This document shows positions 48,097 through 59,793 of a DNA stretch of 64,000 bases, piece by piece (positions within the stretch are counted from its first letter, which is position 1; every line of letters begins with the position of its first letter). Origin of the DNA: Diospyros lotus (taxonomy: Eukaryota > Streptophyta > Magnoliopsida > Ericales > Ebenaceae); NCBI RefSeq assembly GCF_014633365.1, contig NC_068339.1:26297316-26361315 (forward strand). Direction: 5' to 3'. The position numbers were made by a program, and so were the translations under genes. Below the pieces are notes generated by a model that saw only the letters and a list, made by a program, of their open reading frames with translations, was not told where the DNA came from and made no database searches.

Positions 48097-49990
48097 ATCG
48101 TTGAAATATTTCAATTCCTTATGTGCGGATTTGGTTATGTTGTTATTTGTGAAATAATTAAATAATTGTTGCTTTTGTATTTTTTGGATTGCAAAACGTT
48201 TTTGGGTGAAGGGCAAAAGATCGTGTATGACACGGAAAGGGTGAAACGGGGTTCAAGGTGCATACGGATGCACCAGGGCGTCGAAAGATCGGCCAAGCTG
48301 GGCCCCGCGCGTGCTGGGCAAGGCCTGGGAACGCACAGGTGCCCCTAGTGTGCGGCCGTGCAAGCGCTACAAGCTGCCCGCACGCACGCAAGGCGCTGCC
48401 GGGCGCGGGTGAGACCCGCGCACCCGCAGTAGACCCGTAGGCTGCCCGCTGGTGCAACCCGCGCACAACCCGCGTGGCCCCGTCCACCCGCATAGGCCGC
48501 GGCCGTGTGCGCTAAGCACGCCCACTTCTCTTTTTGGGCTGGCAGCATGTACGACATGCTGCCCAGCCACCTCTTGGCCCCTCCCACTGCCTCGAGCTTC
48601 GGTTTGACCCTTCCCCAGGGTTCATGTGAAGCACCCGGGTTGACCCTTCAGTGGCCTAATGCGTTCCGTTCCCTCGGGTAGGGCCCGACCAAATTATTTG
48701 GCTATTTTTAATTATTTTTATCCAATCCATGAGTGTATGACACCTATGGGCTGTGATTAAAAATGGGCCAGGGCCGTTAATTGGGTTATTTATTAATTAT
48801 TGGGCTACTAGTGTATGTTTGACATGCATTGGTTGATCCAAGGCCTATTGAGCCTTGTTAGTTAGACTAATGGATGGAGCCCAAGCCCAACACAATTAAA
48901 ACAATTTTGTTTTTTCAAAATTATACAAAATTTTAATTTATTGAAAGAGTTTCATTAAAATTGAAATAGATGCGACAATTAATTAACATAATATAAATGA
49001 ATCAATGTGATTGATTGCATGGGTGTATGGTATAGATCAAGTTGACCATTTATTTTATATTGGGAATGAATTCTTGTAAATTTGGTTTTTGAAATAGGGC
49101 CTGCATATCCTGCCTCTCTTATACTCTAATGTACATTCTCTTCTCATCTCACTCCCCCCGAATGTAATTCAGGGTTTTTTATTCTATGTAATGTATGTAG
49201 AATAGAATAGAGTAGTGATAGTTGTAGTTTGTATGAAGAGCAAGAGATGGAGCTAAATTGAAAACAAAATTCGAAGACCAACGAAGGCTTAGAGAATGTG
49301 CTTGAGAAGCAAGATGTGATTCTTCACCTAGGTTTGACCCACTAGCTTCCCTTCTATGGCTCGAGGGGGTTAGCCGTAGTTATCCATACCATACACCGGT
49401 TTGAGTCATTTATTATGCATTATTAATTTGATTAATTGCATGTGATGAGATCTAAATAAATAAATAATAAATCCCTCATTAATATTAAGCCAACTTGCCT
49501 TCCATCATTATGATGCATTAGGATTTTAGCTGGCACTTGATTTGTTGAGTCACTCAAGGTCATGTGTCACCTATGATACCTGTGTTTCATGGGCCATGAG
49601 ATGTCCCTGAATGATGGGTCCGACTTAACTAGAAAGGTGGGGTTTGTTGAGTCACTTAAGGCCTTACTGAGTATAGAGGCAAAGATTGGGAGTCACATAA
49701 GATGTGCTTGACAAGGAGTTGTCAACCCAATGAATCTAGGAGTTGCATGGAGATGCAATTGGTAGCAAGTACCTACCTAATCAATCCTAGCACAATTTGT
49801 TGAGTCACTCAAGGTTGTGCGAGGGGAGATGGGATCCTAGCATGCTAGGAAATCTTCCAACGGGATTTTTCGAGTTATGTCTTGAGGCTGGCAAACTCAT
49901 AGAAAATAGTGAGAGCAATCATAAAATATTACTTCTTGCAATTTATGATTTCGTAATTCAATATGATTATAATAATATCTCTATTCAGTT
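48097..49990 (+). other. Long leader of copia element 2 with a GC-rich block
   Basis: No retroviral domain is visible. 48236-48640 is markedly GC-rich (CCGCGCGTGCTGGGCAAGG, CGCACCCGCAG, GTGGCCCCGTCCACCCGC) within otherwise AT-rich DNA and carries overlapping open frames on both strands without recognisable motifs. It could be a structured leader or captured DNA. 49000-49990 is ordinary AT-rich sequence. Confidence 0.55.
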
Positions 49991-50690
49991 GTTGATCCAA
50001 AATGTCTGGAAACATGTTGATAAGATCGATACTCGAGGGTAATAATACCTTCAATGGGACTAATTTCTATAACTAGGAGATCATCTTGAGGATAGTCCTC
50101 ACATATGATAAGATTCTCTATGCGATAGAGAGTTATCTTCTTACGAAGCCACCAGTTAAGGAAATAGTAGCACATTAGGTCTGGACGATGCATAAGGGTG
50201 ATATGATCATCACTTGGTATATCATCTTGGCTGCCATAATCCCGAAACATAGGTCGCAACATAAGAGTTATGATGCCTATGAGATCATGGCTAGGCTCAA
50301 GGATCATCTATTGAGAAGCATGTCATGAAAATGATACGTTTTATCAATAAGTTGCTAGAGCTAAACTTGGGTATGGATGCAGAAACTTACCCCAAATTTG
50401 GTGCTACAATCCCTCCCTAAAAGTTATGGAAAAGACTCTTGGAGAGTGGTTGTCCATACTAAGGGAGACCGAGCCTAAAATTGATTATAGGCCAAGGGAA
50501 GTGTTCTCTTAGTTGAAGGGCCCAAGGCGCATAGGGGCAAGTCCAAGAGTAAGAAAGCCAAAAGGAAGAAAAGTTCTTCCATAGCGCAATTTGGAAGTGT
50601 CCAGAAGACTAAAACCCAAAGGGTAAAGAGGATGCGATCTATCACCACTATGATAAACCGAGAGGTGTAGAGTAAGAAGAGTTCTACTCA
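49991..50690 (+). pseudogene. Decayed copia gag region
   Basis: Short gag-like pieces (for example KVMEKTLGEWLSILRETE near 50420-50480) occur in frames broken by many stops. A Lys/Arg-rich tail to about 50660 precedes the protease motif. No intact zinc knuckle was found. Confidence 0.5.
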
Positions 50691-50729
50691 GGGCACTTCA
50701 GGTATTTATGTTATTAGAATTAATTTATC

Positions 50730-53460
50730 CACTTCTGATCAGTCCACATGGGTATTAGATACTAGATCTAATGCTCATATTTACACTTTTGTGTATGGGC
50801 TTAGGAGTACGAGGAGATTAATAATAGGAGAAGTGTACCTACACGTGGCAAATAGATCAAAAGTTATTCCATTAGTTGTAGGGACCTATTTATTAACATT
50901 GCCCATAGGGCTTGTATTGGAGTTACATAACTGTTACTACAATCCTAGTTTGATTATGAATATAATTTCTAATTCTTGTTTGACAAGGATGGATATTGAT
51001 TTTTTTAAGGACAATAGTTATTCGTTTTATAAAAATGAGTTGTTTTATGGTAAAGCAACAATACGTAACGGTTTTTATGTCCTTGATGTTGATACTCCTA
51101 TCAATAACGTAAATATTAAGGGACTAAAATCAGGTGATTTAAATAGCACTTATTTATGGCATTGTCGCCTTAGCCATATAAATAAGACCCGCACATCTAA
51201 CTTGTATAAATTTGGATATCTTGGCACGTTTGATTATGAATTATATGGTGCTTGCGAATCTTGTTTACTTGGTAAAATGACTAAGTCTCCTTTTAAAGTA
51301 AAGGGAGTGAAAGCCACAGAAGTGCTAGGGTTTGTGCACATTGATGTGTGTGGACCCAAGTCCACCCAAGCTAGATGTGGATATGTCTACTTCATAACCT
51401 TTACTGATGATAGATCATGTTTTGGTTATGTGTATCTTATGGGACACAAATCTGAGACTTTTAAAAAGTTCAAAGAATTCATATTTGAAGTCGAGAAACA
51501 TAATGAGAAAAGTATCAAAGTACTTCGATCGGATCGAGGTGGTGAATACTTGAAAGTTTCTACATCATCTGAAGAAGAATGGGATTCTCTCACAATGGAC
51601 TCCATCTGGAACACCAGAGATGAATGGCGTGTCTGAAAGGAGGGATATGACCTTGTTGGACAGGGTCTAGTCCATAATGAGTCACACTGAACTCCTCATT
51701 TCATTTTGGGGATACGCATTCCTCACCGCGATCTTTGTTTTGAACAAGGTTCTAAATAAATCAGTTACTCAGACTCCATATAACATATGGAAAGGAAAGA
51801 AGCCAAATTTATTTTTCCTTAAGATTTGGGGTTGTCAAATTTATGTTAAACGTGTTGATAGTAATAAGCTACAACCAAAATTGACGAGATGTCTGTTTGT
51901 AGAATATCCAAATGGATATTACTTTTACCACCCATATGAACAAAAGGTGTTTTGTTGCCAAGCATGTAGTATTCCTTGAGAATAAATTCTTAGATGTTGT
52001 GGCTAGTGGGAGGAATGTTAAGCTCGAAGAGATTCGAGGTGAACCACAAACAAATACTCCCCTCCAGGAACCTGAGAAAGATCAGACACAAGATGTTGTG
52101 TTAACTCCCCAACCTTCTACACAAGAACCTCGTAGGTCGATGAGGGTTCGTCGCGAGCAAGAGAGATATGGATTTCTCGTCTCGGCACATAAAGATGTGC
52201 TTCTAGCTATGAACAATGAGCCTACTACCTATGATGAGCCAATGTTTGACATTGACTCTGTGTTATGGCAGATGGATAACAAAACAACTTTCCTTAAAGG
52301 AAACTTGGTTGAAGATGTATATATGACACAGCCTGATAGTTTTGTTACCCATGAACATGCAAATAAGATTTGTAAGTTGCAAAGGTCCATTTATGGACTA
52401 AAGCAAATATCCCGGAGTTGGAATCAATGTTTTGATGAAAAGATCAAAATGTTTGATTTTTCAGGGAAATTGATCTTTGTGTTTACAAGAAGGCCAGTGG
52501 GAGCGCGATACCATTTTAGTCCTATATGTGGACAATATATTGCACATTAGGAATGTTGTTCCTATGATGCAATTAGTTAAAATATGGCTTTCAAAATATT
52601 TTCTCTATGGAGGATTTGGGCCAAGCAGCCTATATTCTGGGAATAAGGATCTATAGAGATAGATCCAGGAGGTTGCTAGCACTCTCCCATAGTGCGTACA
52701 TTGACAGAGTGCTAAAGAGGTTTAGCATGGAAGATTCTAGGGGGAGAAGTCTTCCCATGTCACATGGAATACATCTCTCCAAGAAAATGTGTTCGAAGAC
52801 ACAAGATGAGAGAGATAGAATGAGTCGAGCACCATATGCCTTAGCTATTGGCTTGATCATGTATGCCATGTTATGTACGAGGCCTGATATCGCATATACT
52901 TTGAGCATATGTAGTAGATATCAAGCTGATCCAAGTGAGAAACACTGGATTGCTGTGAAAAATATTCTTAAGTACTTGTGAAGCACTAAAAAGATGTTTT
53001 TGCCATATGGAGAATGAGAGCATACCATGAAGGGGTTCATGGATGCCAGTTTCCAATTCGACCATGATGATTTTAAATCACGTACAATCGAAATTCATAT
53101 TCTGCCTACATGGCTGGGCCATGAGTTGGAAGAGTTCCAACAAGAGATAGTGGCAGATTCAACAACTAAAGTCGAATACATAACAACCTTTGAATCAGCT
53201 AAGGAGGTTGTATGGATCCATAAGTTCATTGATGAACTTAAAGTGGTGTCCAACATTGTTGATCCGATAACAGTTATTGGGACAACAATGGAGCCATCGC
53301 GTAAGCGAAGGAACCACGGTCTTATCAACGGACCAAATTTGTATTGCGGCATCACCATATGATAATGGAGATTATCAGTTGAGGTGACATATATAGAGAA
53401 AGTGTAAACGGATGACAACCTCGTAGATCCCTTGACTAAAGCTCTGTCCCAGGAGAAACA
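50730..53460 (+). pseudogene. Copia element 2 protease-integrase-RT-RNase H, broken
   Basis: The protease motif WVLDTRSNAHI (near 50745) replaces the usual D-T-G. The pre-integrase zinc domain has LWHCRLSH and CESCLLGK; integrase keeps FVHIDVCGP and LRSDRGGEYL. The third acidic motif (EMNGVSERR) appears only after a frameshift near 51590. RT lacks its N-terminal half: FLKGNLVEDVYM follows a short linker from about 52270. LYVDNIL stands where YVDD is expected (near 52520). RNase H pieces lie at 52607-52981 and 53027-53362. The product cannot be functional. Confidence 0.85.
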
Positions 53461-53526
53461 TGAAAGTCATGTTCGATCATCAGGTATAAGATACATGAGT
53501 GATTGGTTCTAGTGCAAATGGGAGAT

Positions 53527-55525
53527 TGTTAGTGTAGGTGTTCTAAACATAATCAGATTGGGAAAATTATACACTGACAATTGTAATCATGTTTATTATT
53601 TGAATAAGAAGTTGTTCAAATTCACAAGAAGTCATTCTATTAGTTTCTTATTATTATTGTAATAACAATGAAACTAGATAGAAGTCCATATGATGTATAC
53701 TGTGATTAATCTATAAAGATGTGAGATGATGCATCACAGTTTCTAAACATCATTAAACGTCCCAAGTCGTAGCAATGTCAAGAATGGACATTGACAATTG
53801 CGGTAAGACTTGTATGTGCTATGTTTTTGCTATGTGATAGCAATGGGGGTCTCACACCCATAGGCATGGGGATGTTTAGACAAGTACATAGGTGACCAAT
53901 GTTGGAGAATGTGTCACTGGACACAACTCGCCATGAGAATCCATTTTGGTTATATGTTAATGGAATTCTCATACAAGATGGGTGTAACTAATCCTTGGAC
54001 CTGAGATTGTCACGGTCATCTCATAAGAAGATCGGTATGCTTTGACATCATTTCAATGGGCCTAGACAAAGGCTGCACATGGGCGATCGTTGGGTATATC
54101 ATGAGACTTATGGAGATGGGTGCATAACTAAGATGGGACTCGTCTATCCCTTGATAGAGGATGATGTATCTAAGACACCTTCGGTGGATATTCACTTTAA
54201 ATCCATGGCCATGGTGAAAGAGATCAATAAGGAGTTATTGATTCACTTTCTATTAAGTGAAGATATTCGGATGACCGAAGAAAAACTTATGTGATCATAA
54301 TCAAGCAACACATTGCCAACTTGAGATCACATAGGATACATTGACGAGAGGATCGTATTACACAGTGACCATGCTCATGAAAGGTTATTTGCGGATTATG
54401 AATCCTTCTGAATAATTGGGTAGGCATAATGCCTTGCTAGAGGCCAATCTTGTCTTATGTGTTTGTACCGACACATTACCAACATATTCGGAAGCCTAAT
54501 GAGTCATACGCAATAGGCATGGTCCCTAACTTAAACCAAAAGAGTGGACGTATGGTTAAGTGGGACACTTCGGCAAGAAATTGTGCCGTCGTAGGTTCTC
54601 ACAGAAAAAGAACAAATAGATGTAAAGACGTCGATATGACAAGAAGTCGTTTTAATGAAAAGAGTTTCTTAAAATGGCAATTGATTAAATTAAGAAGGAG
54701 TTTCTAATTTAATAATTTTCTATTTGTTGGAGTGGCAAATAGGAAATAAAATATCTTTGGGCTTAAGTTAATATTTGGACTAAATTAGATTTGGGCCAAA
54801 TATTAAATTAAATATTATATTTGGACTAAATTGGATTTGGGCCAAATATTAAAATAAATATTATATTTGGACTAAATTGGATTTGGGCCAAATATTAAAT
54901 ATTATATTTGGACCAAATTAGATTTTGGCTAAATATTAAATATTATATTTGGGCTTGAATTAGATTTGGGCCAAAATATTTTATTTAAACCTATAAAAGG
55001 ATTTGGGCCATTTAATTATATTTCTAGTTGGATTAGAATAAGCCCATTTAAGATTCTAATTAAATTAGAATTAATGGACTAGCCCAATCCATTAGGGTTT
55101 TAGAAACCGTAGGATATTTCTATATAAATATCCCTTTATAGGTTGCCCACAATAGTTGAGAGTTTTTGGTGTAGTTTTTCAAGTGTTGAAAAACGTATTG
55201 TCGTTCACTCTTCCCCGTTTCTTTTTGGCATCGATTTGAAACGAGGGCGTTGTTTTTCCGTCCATACACAAGCTGCGCAAAGGAGAAGGAGCTAGCACTC
55301 CTATTCCGCTCTTCTTACCAATGGACACGTGCCGTGTATCACGAGTTAGAGGCCGGACGCTTGGATGGCTCGAATCCGCGAACGACTTGATAATCTAAAG
55401 GTTAGATTTATTTATTTGTTTGTGAATGATTTGATTTCGACATTGATCCAATCGCTGGGATCGGGGTAAGGTTCAAAATTTTTGAACTACGCTGCTAGCC
55501 CCGTAACGATCTTACTTTACTTTCA
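53527..55525 (+). repeat. Copia element 2, 3' LTR (1999 bp)
   Basis: It is preceded by the purine-rich tract GCAAATGGGAGAT. The AT-rich tandem units lie at about 54760-54975 and the TATA box at 55121-55130. Confidence 0.93.
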
Positions 55526-56315
55526 GTAACCTTAGCTCGTGGGCATTTAAACTGTCTAGCATTGAGGTGAATGATTCATTCACTTCCAAGGGAATCCTAA
55601 CTGTAGCAAAATCTTCTAGGTGTTCGAGGCAAGCGCTGTGCGAGGATGGATACCCCAAATCTGGATGTAAAAGATTTCATGCATGAAATCAAGCTTGAAC
55701 AGGTTTATGTTCGGGTACCATCATTGTAGTTGCATTTGTTAGTAGTGTTCCATGGAACTCTTGCAAGCATCGCATCAATGTATGTCAATTCTAAGAAATA
55801 AAGAGTAAATGTATTATTGGAGATTCCATTTAAAGTATTATTTACAATATTATTTACCTTTTAGGTTTCATGTCCTCATAATAATTATGTGAACTTTTTT
55901 TGAGTGCACTAGTTTGTTAACTAGGATCTTTGCAATTAGACAGTGTTGGAAATGGTTATTATCTTGGTCTGCATCGGAGTCTAAGATATGACCTTGAGAT
56001 AAAATGGAAGGGGTATATTATGGGGGTAGCTCTACAGTGGTGATTGGGGTGAAAGAAAGAATAGGTGACTTAGAAGAGAAAGGCTTTTATGCAACAAAAC
56101 AATGGAGAATTGGGTGTTAAGAAGAACAATGTGATTGATGTTAAAACCCCTCATCCTGATGGTTTCACTCTAATAATGCTACTTAATCATCCTATAAACT
56201 CTCCAACATCCTGTTGCAAGCTTTTTAACCCCTCACTAAATCATTCACTCTTTAGAACCTAATCTTCATCGCCTTAGAGGCCCTTATCTCACCCAATATG
56301 CAATATCTTATCACT
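55526..56315. other. Unassigned DNA between copia element 2 and the CACTA-like end
   Basis: No recognisable gene or element boundary beyond the GTAAC TSD at its left edge. Confidence 0.5.
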
Positions 56316-56785
56316 CACTATAGGAAACTGCACTTTTAATGGCAACCACACTCGCCACTAAAATTATAAAAATTTGTGACTAATTCATTTTGTGGCAGAC
56401 AAAAGGGCGCCATAAGTTATCACTAATTCTATTAATGGTGATTATTGTGTATCTTGTTGCTAAAGGTTAACGTTTAGTGGCCACTAGATACGATTGTCAC
56501 AAAAGGAGACACTTTTAGGGATTACCTTCCCTTCTTCCACTAATGGTTGTTTTTTCATGAGAGTCATCGGTTGTTTCAAATAAAACAATTTAGCGGCCAT
56601 CTTGCCTAACTGCCATTAATAATTCAATTTAGTGACAAATATGTCACAAAAAAGTGTATGTTTTGTAACGGTTAGATCAATTGCTACTAATAGTTGATTT
56701 TATTGATAATTGGTACTGTCACAAAAAATACGTATTTTTTTATGATGGTTGGCTTGATGGCCACTAATAGTGTAGTTAGTGAGAA
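56316..56785. mobile_element. Terminal fragment of a CACTA-type transposon
   Basis: It starts CACTATAGGAAACTGCACTT, like plant CACTA (En/Spm) ends, and is followed by subterminal repeats GTGGC, GGCCACTA and GTCACAAAA in direct and inverted forms every few dozen bases. No matching inverted end or 3-bp TSD was found on the right, where sequence passes into a Tat gag, so it is probably truncated. Confidence 0.5.
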
Positions 56786-56807
56786 TCAATGCTCGTCACA
56801 ACCCACA

Positions 56808-58150
56808 TATTCGTTGTGACTTCGCGACAGCCATCGCACATGGTCCCGTGGGATGAATATGAAGCATTAAGACAACAACATGTTGAAGGTATGCAAGTAC
56901 TTCGGGACATGGCTAGGATACTCCAAAGCATGATGCCTGGAGGCACATTGCCCGATACATTGAGAAGGATTATTCCAAAACCTATGCCGCCGCATGAATC
57001 TCAGCCTGATGTAGGAGCCGATTCCTATCAGGAAGCCACTCCCAATTCTCATTCTCGATCATCTCTTCGTCCGAAAGGTAAGCCAAGATCACCACTTCCA
57101 AGGAAGAATCCCCACATTGTGCCCAAAAGAAATGATAATCCGCAAATAGAGGATAGGGCTAGGAGCCCACAAAGATAGAGGTACCATGAAACTGTGGCCA
57201 ATACGCTAATGGGGGGAAAACAAGATAACCAAATAGCAACAAGTATACGAGATGGCATGAAAAGAGTAGTCAAAGAAGTACTTGAACGAAAGAAACAATC
57301 TCAACCGTAGAGGAATAACATTGCAGAAAATATCCCTTTACTATAGATATATTAGAGAAGCCACTGCCTAGAAAATTCAAGATGTCCCAAATCACCCCCT
57401 ATTCCGGCAAGGATGATCCTTATGATCATATTCAAAACTACGAGTCATTGATGATATTACACGGATGGGACGATGACATAATGTGCCAAGCCTTCTCCCA
57501 AATTATGTCAAGACACGCCAGAACATGGTTCAACAGTTTACCTGAGGCCTTTATCTCTTCATTTGGGCAACTTAGAATGGAATTTGTTAAGGCCTTTGTG
57601 ATTAATAGTCAAAGGAACAAAGATGCCACATACCTGCTTAGTATTCGGCAGGGGAATAAAGAAACTCTACGTCAGTTCGTGGATAGATTTTGGAACATCA
57701 CTCTCGAAGTTCCTGATTTGCCAGTCCAAGTGGCAGTGTCTGCCATGCTCCAAGGTACACGACTCGCCTCACTTCAGGAGTTTCTCTTCCTAGATCCTTC
57801 ATCGTCCTTGGCAAACTTGTTTGTCAGAGCAAACAAATATATCCTTCACACGGAGATCATGAGAAATGTGGGGGGAAATTAAAACAGGAAGCAAAAGAGA
57901 AAGGAACGCGAAAGAGAAGAAGACTCTATCTGATGACAGGAGAGGGCTAGGAGAGTAGATGCACCCAGTTTAATCACTACACCAGGCTTCTACAGCCTCA
58001 ATAAGCCATATTCGTAGCAATGGAGGGGGCGAGTCTCCTCAAGCTGCCTCGAAAAGTTGATAGACAAATGGGAAAAAATCAAGGAGAGTATTGCAAGTAC
58101 CACTGAACCCGGGGACATTCTACAGATCATTGTAAAGAATTGAAAAATCA
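56808..58150 (+). pseudogene. Tat-derivative gag, broken
   Basis: VPWDEYEALRQQHVEGMQ (from 56838) through a Ser/Pro/Arg-rich part to a stop at 57176-57178, then a frameshift and the gag core at 57382-57882 (YSGKDDPYDH, LMILHGWDDD, RQFVDRF), closely matching the gag at 20152-21207. A remnant zinc-knuckle segment CKYH*TRGHSTDHC lies near 58090-58135 with an internal stop. Directly after it the sequence jumps to the post-pol spacer. Confidence 0.9.
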
Positions 58151-58295
58151 TATTGAAATAACATAAGCCCTAACTGGGGCCGTGGACGCAAGGACACTTG
58201 GCTGAACCACGTAAAAAACGGTTATGTGTTCACTACTTCTGCTCTTATTTAATTGGGTATATACTAGCATAACTCACTTGAAGAAAAGAAAACTA

Positions 58296-58860
58296 CGTCA
58301 ATGCAAGCTCGTTGTCCTGCTTACAGCCTAACAACAAGGGAAAAACAAACTCAAGCACGTTATCTCGCATATAATCTGGCAACGAGGAAAAAATAAACTT
58401 AGGCTCGTTGCCCCACTTATAGCCCAATAATAAGGGAAAAATGAATTCAATCCCATTGCCCCACTTATAGCCCAACAACGAGGAAAAAACGAACCCAAAC
58501 TCGTTGTCTTGCATATAGCCCAACAATGAGGGAAAAAAGATCTTGGGCCCCTTATCTTGCTCACAGCCCAGCAATGGGGAAAGCATAAGCCCAATCTTGT
58601 TGTCTCACTCATAACACGACAATTGGGAGAAAAATCCATATTCATTGCCTCGCGTATAGCCCGATAATGAACGATAAATCCAAAACCCATTATCCCGCTT
58701 ACAGCTCGACAATAAGGGAAAAACCTAATGCAAGCCCGTTATCTCGCTTATGGATGACAACGAGGGAAAACAAACTCAAGCCTATTATCCTGGTCATAGC
58801 CCAACAATGAGGGAAAAGCAAATGCAAGCCTATTGTCCTACGCATAACGTAATAACTGGG
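58296..58860. repeat. Diverged 47-48-bp tandem array, about 12 copies
   Basis: Units of the form CTCGTTG(CC/TC)C...TATAGCCCAACAAC(G/A)AGGG repeat head to tail. They match the reverse complement of the 14037-15728 array in its CCCGTTGTCCCGCCTATGGC part and unit length, but are AT-richer and far more diverged. The minus-strand ORFs here come from the repeat. Confidence 0.85.
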
Positions 58861-59251
58861 GGCAGAATCAAACTCATCCGATGCATAGTTCAACATCTAT
58901 GGAAAGTGAACTTACTAATATATCTACCTCATACTTCTATAAAGGAATTGAAAAGCACAAGAGCCCAGAAACTCAAAGGCACGGTGTCTGAAAAAACTTG
59001 AAAGGATGTGCAGAAGATGAAGCGGCTAAAAGAAATGTAATGTTTAAAAAATTTACAAGACAGGATACTCTTCCCCGGAACTCCCAGCCAAAAGAGTAGG
59101 GAGCAATTGATATGCCCTGCAAACTTGGAGAGTCACGAGACCTAAAGGAGTCGTGAGACATGGACATGAAGCCCAAAGGGAAAACTAGTTACAAGATATC
59201 AAGGAAACAAGCTGAAGGAGTAAGAGCTCGAGCCGAGACCAAGTAGGGAGG

Positions 59252-59277
59252 ACCCACTCGGTCATGACCGAGTGGGT
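59252..59277. repeat. Perfect 26-bp palindrome
   Basis: ACCCACTCGGTCA followed by its exact reverse complement. It sits upstream of the LTR, equivalent in place to the palindromes at 11205-11269 in the other Tat element. Confidence 0.9.
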
Positions 59278-59793
59278 GTGACACTACTTTGGGTTTTCAA
59301 GCATAACTCTCTCGTATTCGTATGAGATCCGATTGAGGTGATTCAAAATCCTATGGAAAGACAAGAGAATTATCTATAACTTTTATGTTTTAAGTTTTGA
59401 GAGATAATGGTTGAATCAAGGCTGAAATAGGGATCTAAGTTGATGTACCCGCACTATTAAGGAGCAGAGTCAAGCATTGGAGCGAAGATGGATCTGAACC
59501 AAGATAAAAGAAAAAAGAGGCGCTCAAAGCCAAGTGGATGAAGACCCACTCGATCATGAACGAGTGGGTATGACCCACTCGATCATAACCAAGTGGGTCT
59601 TCCCCTCTCGTTGCCTCATGAGGTGATCTGAGACATGAAACACCCACTCAGTCATGACTGAGTGGGTATCACTTGCGCCCTTACGAATGAGACTCTTGCA
59701 TGGGCCATAAAATCATCGGGATGGGCCGCGAGACTCTCAGCGCGGTCACCACGCGTCTCCCATCTCCCTCCTCTATAAATAGGAAGCCACACC

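Larger units (their letters stand above)
46085..55525 (+). mobile_element. Full-length Ty1/copia element with 2-kb LTRs
   Basis: The element of 9441 bp has LTRs of 1998 and 1999 bp, TGTTAG...TTTCA ends and perfect 5-bp TSDs GTAAC at 46080-46084 and 55526-55530. The PBS pairs with initiator tRNA-Met. A long leader precedes a decayed coding region in copia order (protease, integrase, RT, RNase H). RT is partly deleted and the coding region has several frameshifts. The close LTR match shows the structure is not old, so the coding part may have been defective before the last insertion. Confidence 0.93.

Noticed and set aside
48158..48587. Overlapping 80- and 111-aa minus-strand ORFs in the GC-rich leader block
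   Set aside because: Arg/Ala/Gly-rich translations in several frames are expected from GC-rich sequence; no motif or start context supports a gene.
58293..58690. Minus-strand ORFs of 97 and 120 aa with repeated LLGYK and HCWAI segments
   Set aside because: They reflect the 47-48-bp tandem array rather than a repeat protein; both frames show the same periodicity.
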